Assembly: GCA_017882935.1 (NCBI GenBank)
Contig: JADGOP010000088.1
Coordinates: forward strand, 1 to 7,996
Direction: 5' to 3'
Source: Actinomycetota bacterium
GTDB lineage: Bacteria; Actinomycetota; Acidimicrobiia; Acidimicrobiales; Iamiaceae
DNA length: 7,996 nucleotides
Shown: one piece after another, positions 1-6,492 of the stretch
Layout: each line of letters opens with the position of its first letter
Position numbering within the stretch: position 1 is the stretch's first letter
Program-made: the position numbers and the translations under genes
The notes under the pieces: generated by a model
The model's input: the letters and a program-made list of their open reading frames with translations, nothing else
The model's database searches: none
Told to the model about the DNA's origin: nothing

Positions 1-14
1 GGGCCTGAGCCTCG

Positions 15-542
15 TCAGAGGGCGATGGCCTGCTGCCACCGGCCGTAGAGGCCGTGCTCGTCGTCGGGGGTCGGCGGCTCGGCCCACGGTGGCGGGATGA
101 GCTGCTCGAGGCGGGCGTCGCGGTAGGCGGTGGACAGGAGCCGGGCACCGTGGAGGCCGAGCAGCACCGCGGCCACCGCCACGTGCGCCGCGCGGAACTG
201 AGGTCCGTGGGCGCCCCCGGCCGGAGGCGCGGAGCCACCGGCGACCGACGCGAGCACGTGGGCCACCTCGTGCGAGAGGGTGACCACCTGGTCGTGGCCG
301 GGTGCGATCCGCACCACCCAGGCTCCGGCGGGGTCGAGCGCGGCGACCGAGCGCGTGGCGTCGGTCCGCGCCGCCCGCACGCGGGGGACTACTTCGCCGG
401 TGGTGCGCCGCCACCAGGGCTCCGTGAACAGCATCCCTGCCAGGGTCTGCACTGCGTCGAGACCGATCGGGACGTCGAGGAGCGTGTCGGTGAAGGCCAG
501 GGCCTCCGCGCGGTAGACCGCGGCGCGCTGGTGGTCGCGCAC
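15..542 (-). CDS. TIGR04338-type HExxH metallohydrolase (putative zinc metalloprotease)
   Basis: A 175-residue protein. The motif HEVAH at residues 91-95, within LSHEVAHVLA, is a zinc-metalloprotease signature. HGPQF at 112-116 resembles the downstream element that supplies a third metal ligand in related families, so H91, H95 and H112 are the likely ligands and E92 the likely catalytic base. The open frame extends far upstream, but that part is arginine/proline-rich shadow sequence over the DUF2786 gene. I chose the GTG at 540-542 because it gives the family-like N terminus VRDHQRAAVYRAEA. No strong Shine-Dalgarno precedes it. It starts 16 bp after the DUF2786 stop, so the two are probably co-transcribed; the same pairing is, as I recall, common in mycobacteria and other actinobacteria. 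There is no signal peptide or membrane segment, so it is probably cytoplasmic. Substrate and role are unknown. Confidence 0.85.
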   Translation of the reverse strand: MRDHQRAAVYRAEALAFTDTLLDVPIGLDAVQTLAGMLFTEPWWRRTTGEVVPRVRAARTDATRSVAALDPAGAWVVRIAPGHDQVVTLSHEVAHVLASVAGGSAPPAGGAHGPQFRAAHVAVAAVLLGLHGARLLSTAYRDARLEQLIPPPWAEPPTPDDEHGLYGRWQQAIAL

Positions 543-558
543 GCTCGTCAGCGCCGGG

Positions 559-1311
559 TCATGGGGTGAGCGCGCCCCGGCTGCCGCCGACCCGCTCGGC
601 CACGCCGAGGTCGGCCCGTGCCGCTGCGGCCTCGCCCTGGCGCCACCCCGCGCTGCTGCTGGCGCGCGCCGAGGGAGCCGTGCCGAGCCGGCCGTACTGC
701 TCGGCCACCCAGGAGTCGACGGCCTCGATGCGATCGGCGAGGACGAGCGCGACCGACGCTGTGGTGCCGGCCGCCGCGCGCTGCGCCTCGGCCTGGGCCA
801 CGGCGGCCTCGGTGGCGGCATGGAGCCGCTCGCCGGCCTTGCGGGCGTAGCCGAGCAGGAAGTTGCGGCGCCACGACGTGGTGGTGAGCCCCCGAGGCAC
901 CTCGGGCACGGGTGCCGCGGTGACGGCCGCGGTGGCCTGGAGCAGCAGCGACGTGAAGAGCATCTCGGCGCGGTCGACGTCGGCGGTGAAGCCGACCAGG
1001 TGGCCCACCCGGCCGTTCCAGCCGGTGCTGGTGAGCACACGGCACTGCTGGAACGTGCCGGCCGACCCGAGCAGGGCCAGCCGGGCGTGCACGTAGGGGC
1101 CCTTGCCGAGCTCGACGTCGCGCGTGGTGATGGCGCCGCGGTCGGACGCGGGACGGGCCGAGGCCAGCATGGCCTCGGTGATCTGCCAGGCGGCCATGAG
1201 CTCGGTGGCCTTGGCGGTGAGCGCCTCGGCCTCGGCGGGGAAGGAGGTGGCCTCGGCCTTGTCGAGCAGGGCGCGGATCTTGCGGGCGCGGTCGTCGGTG
1301 TCCGACGTCAT
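559..1311 (-). CDS. DUF2786 domain-containing protein
   Basis: A 250-residue protein. Residues about 8-50 (KIRALLDKAEATSFPAEAEA, then LTAKATELM) match the DUF2786 pattern of a short helical domain with conserved lysine, alanine and glutamate positions. The middle part, including SWRRNFLLGYARKAGERL, resembles the region that usually follows DUF2786 in longer members, and the C-terminal third is alanine-rich and helical. I chose the ATG at 1311 over an upstream ATG at 1350 because an AAGGA ribosome-binding site lies 7 bases before it and the domain begins immediately after. The next gene downstream is the HExxH metallohydrolase, 16 bp away, which suggests a shared function. The biochemical role of DUF2786 is not established; no catalytic motif is visible. 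Confidence 0.88.
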   Translation of the reverse strand: MTSDTDDRARKIRALLDKAEATSFPAEAEALTAKATELMAAWQITEAMLASARPASDRGAITTRDVELGKGPYVHARLALLGSAGTFQQCRVLTSTGWNGRVGHLVGFTADVDRAEMLFTSLLLQATAAVTAAPVPEVPRGLTTTSWRRNFLLGYARKAGERLHAATEAAVAQAEAQRAAAGTTASVALVLADRIEAVDSWVAEQYGRLGTAPSARASSSAGWRQGEAAAARADLGVAERVGGSRGALTP

Positions 1312-1318
1312 CGGGCGG

Positions 1319-1323
1319 TCCTT
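1319..1323 (-). promoter_or_regulatory. Ribosome-binding site of the DUF2786 gene
   Basis: AAGGA on the minus strand, 7 bases before the ATG at 1311. It decides the start in favour of 1311 over the in-frame ATG at 1350. Confidence 0.6.
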
Positions 1324-1346
1324 CGGGGGTGGCAGGGCGGTCGAAG

Positions 1347-1376
1347 GCAAGTCGCCGGCCGGACGTGGCGAGTTGC
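1347..1376 (-). promoter_or_regulatory. Operator-like dyad upstream of the DUF2786 gene
   Basis: Arms GCAAGTCGCC (1347-1356) and GGCGAGTTGC (1367-1376) are complementary at 9 of 10 positions and flank a 10 bp spacer. The dyad sits 36 bp upstream of the DUF2786 start, where a repressor site or structured leader would be placed. No clear -10/-35 pair could be identified. The function is inferred from position only. Confidence 0.3.
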
Positions 1377-1395
1377 GAGACCCCGATTCTGCCAG

Positions 1396-1422
1396 CCGGG
1401 TGTGACACCACCGGGCACCCGG
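1396..1422 (-). terminator. Hairpin downstream of the SDR gene, candidate terminator
   Basis: Arms CCGGGTG (1396-1402) and CACCCGG (1416-1422) form a 7 bp stem with a 13-base loop, beginning about 30 bases after the SDR stop. A smaller alternative dyad (GGTGT/ACACC) overlaps it at 1399-1409. There is no U-tract, so it may be a U-less GC-rich terminator or have another role. Confidence 0.3.
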
Positions 1423-1452
1423 GCCATCGCCGGAGCGGGGCGGGGTGGTGGG

Positions 1453-2259
1453 TCAGCGGGCGGCGATGCCGGCGCGGATCTCGGCCTGCCGGGCCTCGAT
1501 GAACTCGTCGAGCTCGGGGCTCGGCAGTACGAACAGGCGGTCGTCGCGCACCGCGCCCAGCACCGCGTCGGCCACGATGCTCGGTGGCAGCGAGCTGTCG
1601 ACCACACCCCGGTAGAAGTCGATGACGCCCGGGTCGGTGTGCGCCTCACCGGCCGAGCCCTCGGGCCGGTTCCGCTCGCTGTGGAAGATGTCGGTGGCCA
1701 CGGTCCCCGGGCAGACCACCGACACGCCGACGCCGTCGACGGCCAGCTCCTCGCGCAGCACGGCCGCCAGGCCGACGACCGCGTGCTTGGTGGCGGCGTA
1801 GGCGCCGAGGAAGGGCGAGTTGATCAGCCCCGCGGCGGAGGCCGTGAACACGAGGTGGCCGTGGCCCTGGGCCGACAGGTGCGGCGCGAACGCCGCGACG
1901 CCGTGCACGACGCCGAGCACGTTCACGTCGATCACCCACCGCCACGTGTCGAGCGTGGTGTCGACCACCCGGCCCGTCGGCGCCACGCCCGCGTTGAGGC
2001 ACACCACGTCGACGGAGCCGGTGGCCTCGAGCGCGGCATCGCGCAGGCGGACCATGTCCTCGGGGGACCGCACGTCGGCCTCGACGCCCGTCGCCGTCAC
2101 CCCCGCGGCGGTGAGCTCGTCGACCGCGGCGCGGAGCGTGGCGGGCTCGATGTCACCGAGCACCACGCTCATGCCGCCAGCCCCGAACGCGTGGGCCAGG
2201 GCCAGGCCGATGCCGTTGGCCCCACCGGTGATCACCGCGGTCCCCTTCAAGTCCTGCAT
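1453..2259 (-). CDS. Short-chain dehydrogenase/reductase (classical SDR family)
   Basis: A 268-residue classical SDR that should catalyse NAD(P)(H)-dependent oxidoreduction of an alcohol/carbonyl group. The cofactor-binding TGGANGIG is at residues 11-18 and the LNAG form of the NAG motif at 88-91. The catalytic tetrad is complete: N113, S141, Y154 and K158 (YAATK). PGTVATD at 184-190 is the usual segment after the active site. D36 at the end of the second beta strand (VVLGDIE) suggests a preference for NAD(H) over NADP(H). A GGAGG ribosome-binding site lies 4 bases before the ATG. The length is typical, with a short extra C-terminal tail. The substrate cannot be read from sequence. The arginine deiminase gene ends 81 bp upstream, with a hairpin between them. 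Confidence 0.92.
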   Translation of the reverse strand: MQDLKGTAVITGGANGIGLALAHAFGAGGMSVVLGDIEPATLRAAVDELTAAGVTATGVEADVRSPEDMVRLRDAALEATGSVDVVCLNAGVAPTGRVVDTTLDTWRWVIDVNVLGVVHGVAAFAPHLSAQGHGHLVFTASAAGLINSPFLGAYAATKHAVVGLAAVLREELAVDGVGVSVVCPGTVATDIFHSERNRPEGSAGEAHTDPGVIDFYRGVVDSSLPPSIVADAVLGAVRDDRLFVLPSPELDEFIEARQAEIRAGIAAR

Positions 2260-2310
2260 GGGCCCTCCCCCGGGCTCGGCCGCGCGGTTGCGGGGCGGGC
2301 CAGACCGTAG

Positions 2311-2328
2311 CGGCCTCCGGCGAGGCCG
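2311..2328 (-). terminator. Hairpin after the arginine deiminase gene, candidate terminator
   Basis: Arms CGGCCTC (2311-2317) and GAGGCCG (2322-2328) form a perfect 7 bp stem with a 4-base loop, 12 bases after the arginine deiminase stop. No U-tract follows, so intrinsic termination is uncertain. The SDR start is about 50 bp further on. Confidence 0.4.
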
Positions 2329-2340
2329 GGTCCGGCCGGT

Positions 2341-3624
2341 TCAGACCGGGTCGCGCAGCAGGGGGCAGGTGAGGCAGTGGCCGCCGCCCCGTCCCTTGCC
2401 GATCTCCATTCCCTCGATCTCGAGGACCTCCACCCCCGCGGCGCGGAGCCCGGCGTTCGTGAGCACGTTCTTGCGGTAGGCGACCACCACGCCGGGCTCG
2501 AGCGCGACGACGTTGTTGGCGTCGTCCCACTGCTCCTGGGCGCGCTGCCGCTCGTCGCCTCCCGTCGGGACCACCCGCAGCACGTCGACGCCGACCACCC
2601 GGGCCAGGCAGGCCAGCAGGTCGGGCTCCTCGGCGACCTCGACGGTGCCGGGCGCCTCGCCGGGGGTGAGGGTGAAGGCCCGGGCGCGCTCGATCACGTC
2701 GGGGTAGGCCGTGACCGCGTCGCGGTCGGCGAAGGTGAGCACGGTGTCGAGGTGCATGTAGGCGCGGCGACGTTCGAGCTGCACGGCCACCACCCGCTCC
2801 GCGGCCCCGCCGGCGAACAGCGCCCTGGCCAGCACCTCCACCATCTGCGCGGTGGAGCGCTCGCTGACGCCCACCAGGACCGTCCCGCCGCCCAGCGGCA
2901 TGATGTCGCCGCCTTCCAGCGAGCTGCGCCCGAAGTCGTGGAGGGCCAGCTGCTCGTTGGTGCCGCTCGGGTACCAGAAGCGCGCGCCGTCCGCGCCGAA
3001 CATCGGGTGGAAGCGGTAGACGATGGCGAGGTTCAGCACCTCGAGGCGGCGGGCCCGGGTGCGCATGGGGTTCAGCAGCACTGCGTCGCCGACCCACGTC
3101 GATGAGTCCCGCGTGAACAGGTGGTTCGGCAGGGGAGGCAGCACGAAGAAGCCGCCGTCGTCGGGTGCGGTCGACGCGGTGAGCGAGGCGCCCGCCCGGG
3201 CCGGTGGGCGGAAGCCGAGCTCGTCGGTGAGCTCGCGCAGGGTCAGGCCGCCGAGGAGGTGCCGGGCGAGCACGTCCGGTGGGAGGCCGACGAGGTGGGC
3301 GCGCACGCTGTCGGTGAGGGCCGGTCCGACGGTGAAGTCCGACACCGCCTGGGTGACGGCCTCGGTGCGGGCGGCCTCGTCGTCGAGCGCGGTGGTGAGC
3401 AGGTCGCCGAGCTCGAGCACCTCCACGTCGTGGCGTCGCAGCAGCGCGGTGAACTCGTCGTGCTCGTGGGTGGCCCGGCCGACGTCGAGCACCTCGTCGA
3501 ACAGGAGGGCGCGGTGGTTGGCGGGGGTGAGGCGCCGCAGGCTCAGGTCGGGTCGGTGCACCAGCACCCGCCGCAGCCGGCCCACCTCGGATGCCACGCC
3601 GAGGCCGGGGCCCTGGGTGGTCAT
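2341..3624 (-). CDS. arcA: Arginine deiminase
   Basis: A 427-residue guanidino-group hydrolase that converts L-arginine to L-citrulline and ammonia in the cytoplasm. The family signatures are all present: FTRD (D173), LEGGD (E237, D240), MHLDT (H291, D293) and, near the C terminus, GRGGGHCLTCP with the nucleophilic cysteine C417. These correspond to the Asp/Glu/His/Asp/Cys active-site set of bacterial arginine deiminases. The N-terminal VLVHRP is also typical, and the length is close to the usual 400-420 residues. I chose the ATG at 3624 because the product then begins just before the conserved VGRLRRVLVHRP stretch and a GGAG lies a few bases upstream; the longer open frame is shadow over the next gene. 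No ornithine carbamoyltransferase, carbamate kinase or arginine/ornithine antiporter gene is adjacent, so this is an isolated arcA, which is known in other actinobacteria. Confidence 0.93.
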   Translation of the reverse strand: MTTQGPGLGVASEVGRLRRVLVHRPDLSLRRLTPANHRALLFDEVLDVGRATHEHDEFTALLRRHDVEVLELGDLLTTALDDEAARTEAVTQAVSDFTVGPALTDSVRAHLVGLPPDVLARHLLGGLTLRELTDELGFRPPARAGASLTASTAPDDGGFFVLPPLPNHLFTRDSSTWVGDAVLLNPMRTRARRLEVLNLAIVYRFHPMFGADGARFWYPSGTNEQLALHDFGRSSLEGGDIMPLGGGTVLVGVSERSTAQMVEVLARALFAGGAAERVVAVQLERRRAYMHLDTVLTFADRDAVTAYPDVIERARAFTLTPGEAPGTVEVAEEPDLLACLARVVGVDVLRVVPTGGDERQRAQEQWDDANNVVALEPGVVVAYRKNVLTNAGLRAAGVEVLEIEGMEIGKGRGGGHCLTCPLLRDPV

Positions 3625-3658
3625 CCCCGCTCCCGACGCATCCGACCCATTCTGGCTG

Positions 3659-3705
3659 GCACGGCTCGCCCCGCGGGGTGATCCGCGGCCAGGGCGCGGC
3701 CGTGC
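3659..3705. repeat. GC-rich inverted repeats between the oxygenase and arginine deiminase genes
   Basis: Arms GCACGGC (3659-3665) and GCCGTGC (3699-3705) enclose a 33-base loop. Inside it are the palindrome CCCCGCGGGG (3669-3678) and two copies of the self-complementary CCGCGG (3671-3676 and 3683-3688). It starts 2 bases after the oxygenase stop on the minus strand, so it could terminate that transcript or protect its 3' end. It lacks a U-tract, and such short GC palindromes can arise by chance in DNA this GC-rich. Confidence 0.3.
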
Positions 3706-3707
3706 GG

Positions 3708-4811
3708 TCAGGGCGTGAGGAGGGACCGCGCCAGGTCGATGGTCGACGCGGGGCTCGCGAAGAAGTGCTGGCTGCCGGCGTGGAGGTCGCGGAACGCGCG
3801 CTGGAGCGGGCCGTCGCGCAGTGCCCGGGTCCCGGCGAGCAGGTAGGCCTCGCGGGCGATGTCGGCACCGCCGCGGTTGATGTGCACGCAGGCCTGCCGG
3901 AGCAGGTTGGCGGTGGTGACGTCGATGCCGCCGTCGCGCGCGGCCTGTGCCTCGGCGTCGACGAGCAGCTCGTGGATCCAGGCGCGGCCGGCGAGGTAGC
4001 GGCTCTCGAGGGTGCCGTACTCGTGGAGGAAGCGCTCGCTCTCGGCGAGTGACGAGCTCGCACCCATCCTCGTGGTGTCGGTGGCGAGCGCGGCGAGCTC
4101 GTCGAGCGCGCGCCGGGTGACGCCCAGCGCCCAGCCCGAGTGGCCGGCCGCGGTGATGGGCAGCACCCCGAGCGTGTACATGGGCCCGCCCCGGTGCACC
4201 TTCGGCGCGAAGAAGTCGAACGAGTGGCAGCGCGGCACGCGCACGTCGCGGACGCCGTAGTCGTAGCTGGCGGTGGCCTGGAGGCCGAGCACGTCCCAGT
4301 TGCCCCGCAGCTCGGCCTTTTCGGCCGGGAAGCACGTGAACAGGTACTCAGCGGCGTCGGGACCGGCGAGCACCCCGGCTCCCACCCACGAGGCGTGTGC
4401 GATGCCGCTGCCGAACTGGTAGTCGCCGTTGAGGACGAGGTCGGTTCCGTCGATTGCGGCGGTGCCGTTGGGTGCGAACTGCCCGGCCATCACAGGTACG
4501 CCGTCGGCGAAGACGGTGGCGGCGCCGTCGTCGGGGAGGTAGGCGCCGAAGTAGGCCGCGGTGATGTCGGCGGCGAAGGCGCACCAGCCGGTGGAGCCGT
4601 CGGCGCGGGACAGCTCGGCCCACACGTCGATGGCCTCGGACAGGGGGAGCTCGAGACCCCCCACGTCGCGCGGCACCGACACGGCGTGCACGCCGGCCTC
4701 GATGATGGCGTCGACCGACGACCGGGGGACGGGCTCGCCCGCGGGGGTGGCGGCCGCGGCGGCATCGAGCTGGTCGAAGAGGTCGCGGGCTCGGTCGACG
4801 GCGTGGTCCAT
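3708..4811 (-). CDS. Acyl-CoA dehydrogenase-fold flavin-dependent oxygenase, HsaA-like (group D)
   Basis: A 367-residue protein with the acyl-CoA dehydrogenase fold, closer to group D flavin monooxygenases (HsaA/HpaB-related oxygenase components) than to true dehydrogenases. Supporting segments: VPRDVGGLELPLSEA (47-61) and DGSTGWC (71-77) in the N-terminal helical domain; GDYQFGSGIAHASWV (129-143) and GNWDVLGLQATASYDY (170-185) then VRDVRVP (187-193) in the beta domain; RAFRDLHAGSQHFF (338-351) at the C-terminal flavin/tetramer region. I do not see a clear counterpart of the dehydrogenase catalytic glutamate. It probably hydroxylates an aromatic or steroid-like substrate using reduced flavin. 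No flavin reductase partner is encoded here. I chose the ATG at 4811 over an in-frame GTG at 4847; a G-rich stretch lies 4 bases upstream. A true acyl-CoA dehydrogenase remains possible. Confidence 0.8.
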   Translation of the reverse strand: MDHAVDRARDLFDQLDAAAAATPAGEPVPRSSVDAIIEAGVHAVSVPRDVGGLELPLSEAIDVWAELSRADGSTGWCAFAADITAAYFGAYLPDDGAATVFADGVPVMAGQFAPNGTAAIDGTDLVLNGDYQFGSGIAHASWVGAGVLAGPDAAEYLFTCFPAEKAELRGNWDVLGLQATASYDYGVRDVRVPRCHSFDFFAPKVHRGGPMYTLGVLPITAAGHSGWALGVTRRALDELAALATDTTRMGASSSLAESERFLHEYGTLESRYLAGRAWIHELLVDAEAQAARDGGIDVTTANLLRQACVHINRGGADIAREAYLLAGTRALRDGPLQRAFRDLHAGSQHFFASPASTIDLARSLLTP

Positions 4812-4845
4812 GGGGTCCCCCCGGGGGTCGTGTGCGGCGGTTCGC

Positions 4846-4851
4846 ACCCTA
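4846..4851 (-). promoter_or_regulatory. Possible -10 box for the oxygenase gene
   Basis: TAGGGT on the minus strand fits the TAnnnT pattern of actinobacterial -10 boxes and would give a leader of about 30 bases to the ATG at 4811. No recognisable -35 sequence lies at the expected distance, so this is weak. Confidence 0.18.
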
Positions 4852-4865
4852 GAGGGCCGCTCAGA

Positions 4866-4920
4866 GGACGAGCGGATAGGCGGCTACGGCGCAGCCGTCC
4901 CTGCACCTGTTCGCTCGTCC
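4866..4920. repeat. 15 bp imperfect inverted repeat with nested hairpin
   Basis: The left arm GGACGAGCGGATAGG (4866-4880) pairs with the right arm CCTGTTCGCTCGTCC (4906-4920). The outer 9 bp are perfect; the inner 6 include two G-T positions, which would be G-U pairs in a plus-strand RNA and A-C mismatches in a minus-strand RNA. Directly inside lies a second stem, CGGCT (4881-4885) with AGCCG (4893-4897). It occupies the gene-free 4812-4997 interval upstream of the oxygenase gene. It could be a leader structure, a small RNA or a protein-binding site. Confidence 0.5.
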
Positions 4921-4945
4921 GACCCAGCAAGCACAGGCTCTTTGT

Positions 4946-5002
4946 CCTGAGAGGCCGCCCTGCCGTGCGACGTGGAAGCGCCCATCCGCGCGGTCTCTCA
5001 GG
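4946..5002 (-). terminator. 13 bp inverted repeat at the end of the thiolase-like gene, candidate terminator
   Basis: Arms CCTGAGAGGCCGC (4946-4958) and GCGGTCTCTCAGG (4990-5002) match at 12 of 13 positions with one G-T, and enclose a 31-base loop. The right arm overlaps the last sense codon and stop of the thiolase-like gene, so on the minus strand the stem begins at the stop codon. This placement suggests transcript termination or 3' protection of the uppP/thiolase-like message. The long loop and absent U-tract argue against a textbook intrinsic terminator. Confidence 0.4.
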
Positions 5003-6473
5003 CGTGGAACTCGTTGCCCCGCACCTCGACCGCGCGCCCCACCCACTCGTCGGCGATCATCGACGGCAGCAGGTCGACGGCGGAGCTGGTGGCCACGCAG
5101 CGTCGACCTCCGCCCGTGGTGGCGATCACCACGGCCTGCACCGGCTCCCCGGCGGCATGGGCCACGGTGTACCCGGCGATGGTGGCGGGACCGTTGTGCT
5201 CGTCGAGGAGGTCGAGGGGATGCTCGTGCGCCGCCACCTCGTCGCTGAGGTCGTCGTGGCGGAACCCCTGCGCCGGCGGGGTGCTCGACCACCACGCCGC
5301 GCCCTGCTTCGTGAGCATCCCGCTGACCGACGTGATCAGGCCGGTGGCGCCCGGCTGCCCCCGCAGCCTCGTGGCCAGGGCGGCCAGGGCCTGCAGGCCG
5401 TAGTTGTTCAGCGGGCCGCCGGCGAACGTCATCCCACCGGTCACCGTGAGCGGGCGCGCGGTGTCGATGCCGAGCTCGCGCGCCTGGATCTGAACGGCGG
5501 CCGGGAAGCAGCTGTAGAGGTCGAGGTGGTCGGCGGCGGACGGCGCGGCCCCGGTGAGGGTGGCAAGCCGCGCGCCGCACCGGCGGAACCCCTCGGACCG
5601 GTGCAGCTGGGCCCGGCGCGACAGGGGGAGCATCGCGTTGGACTCGACGGCCGCCACGGGGAAGACCCAGCCGCTGTCGTCGCGCCCGAAGCGCCGCGCC
5701 CCGTCCCTCGAGCAGATGAGGAGCGCCGCAGCCTGGTCGACGTTCCACTGCGAGCAGTGACGCTTCGTGTAGGGCATGGCGAGCAGGGGGTTGCCCGCGG
5801 ATGGGTGGGTGAGGGCGTCGGCGCCGAGGGGATCGTGGTCCCAGGCATCGGGGTTGGTGCGGGCCACGTCGCCGAACGCGGCCCACAGCGCCGCGAGCCG
5901 CCGGGTGTGCTCGGCGGGGCTGAGCCCGTCGGCCGCGCGGAGGGCCGTCTCCATGACCGCGTACTGGTGGGCCGGGACCGCGAGGCCGTGGTGGATCTCG
6001 ACCGCGGGCAGGATCTCCGACGCCGGCGAGAGCCGTTCGTCGGGCGCGACGCCGGCCTGGGCGGTCTCCGGCACCTCGCTCCCCGTGATGCGTGCCCGGA
6101 GGTCGCGGAACCTGGCCTCCCCGCCGACCACCAGCACCACATCGGCGCGGCCACTGCCGAGCAGCTCGCACGCCCGCGTCACGATCGTCTGCTGGAGCAC
6201 CCCGACGTCGGCCACCAGGGTGCGGGCGGAGGGCGCGTGGAAGAGGTCGGCCAGGAGGCGGCCGGGATCGGAGTAGCCCCAGGTCCCCTCCGGCACCAGC
6301 ACCGCGTCGACGGCAGCGAGCAGGGCCGGCCCCCCGGCGTGCTCGGCGGCGCGCTCGGCGGCCACGGCCATGAGGTCGATGGCCTCGGCCGCGAGCATGG
6401 GGTCGTCGTGGTGCTGGTGCGCGACGCCGACCCCGACGAGCACCGGGGTGCGGGGATGGGTGGTCACGGGCAT
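4998..6473 (-). CDS. Thiolase-like protein, TLP1-type with extra C-terminal domain
   Basis: A 491-residue thiolase-superfamily protein. Residues about 10-400 carry the duplicated thiolase fold: ADVGVLQQT (88-96) sits where thiolases have the nucleophilic cysteine, HPSAGNPLLAMPYTKRHC (223-240) and NVDQAAALLI (244-253) follow the first half, and YSCFPAAVQ (320-328) and GGMTFAGGPLNNYG (346-359) are in the second. Residues about 425-490 resemble the additional C-terminal domain of mycobacterial thiolase-like protein type 1. The nucleophilic cysteine is absent (GVL at 91-93) and the C-terminal CxG site reads GMLTKQG, so ordinary acetyl-CoA acyltransferase activity is unlikely; acyl-CoA or lipid binding is a reasonable guess. 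It starts 19 bp after uppP and is probably co-transcribed with it, although no good ribosome-binding site precedes the ATG. Confidence 0.85.
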   Translation of the reverse strand: MPVTTHPRTPVLVGVGVAHQHHDDPMLAAEAIDLMAVAAERAAEHAGGPALLAAVDAVLVPEGTWGYSDPGRLLADLFHAPSARTLVADVGVLQQTIVTRACELLGSGRADVVLVVGGEARFRDLRARITGSEVPETAQAGVAPDERLSPASEILPAVEIHHGLAVPAHQYAVMETALRAADGLSPAEHTRRLAALWAAFGDVARTNPDAWDHDPLGADALTHPSAGNPLLAMPYTKRHCSQWNVDQAAALLICSRDGARRFGRDDSGWVFPVAAVESNAMLPLSRRAQLHRSEGFRRCGARLATLTGAAPSAADHLDLYSCFPAAVQIQARELGIDTARPLTVTGGMTFAGGPLNNYGLQALAALATRLRGQPGATGLITSVSGMLTKQGAAWWSSTPPAQGFRHDDLSDEVAAHEHPLDLLDEHNGPATIAGYTVAHAAGEPVQAVVIATTGGGRRCVATSSAVDLLPSMIADEWVGRAVEVRGNEFHA

Positions 6474-6492
6474 GCGTCGCGGGCCGGGCGTG

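Noticed and set aside
1..14. Possible feature at the left edge
   Set aside because: Only 14 bases precede the first stop codon; nothing can be supported.
15..1311. The DUF2786/metallohydrolase pair as a toxin-antitoxin system
   Set aside because: Both proteins are larger than typical toxin-antitoxin components, no known toxin or antitoxin motif is visible, and the pair recurs as ordinary chromosomal genes.
820..2310. Plus-strand open frame of 496 codons opposite the SDR and DUF2786 genes
   Set aside because: Low-complexity composition and no domain; it is antisense to genes with clear motifs.
2377..3105. Plus-strand open frame opposite the arginine deiminase gene
   Set aside because: Shadow of the arginine deiminase gene, whose catalytic motifs are all intact on the minus strand.
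2153..4063. Minus-strand 636-codon frame across the SDR, arginine deiminase and oxygenase genes
   Set aside because: Out of frame with three recognisable proteins and strongly biased to arginine, proline and alanine.
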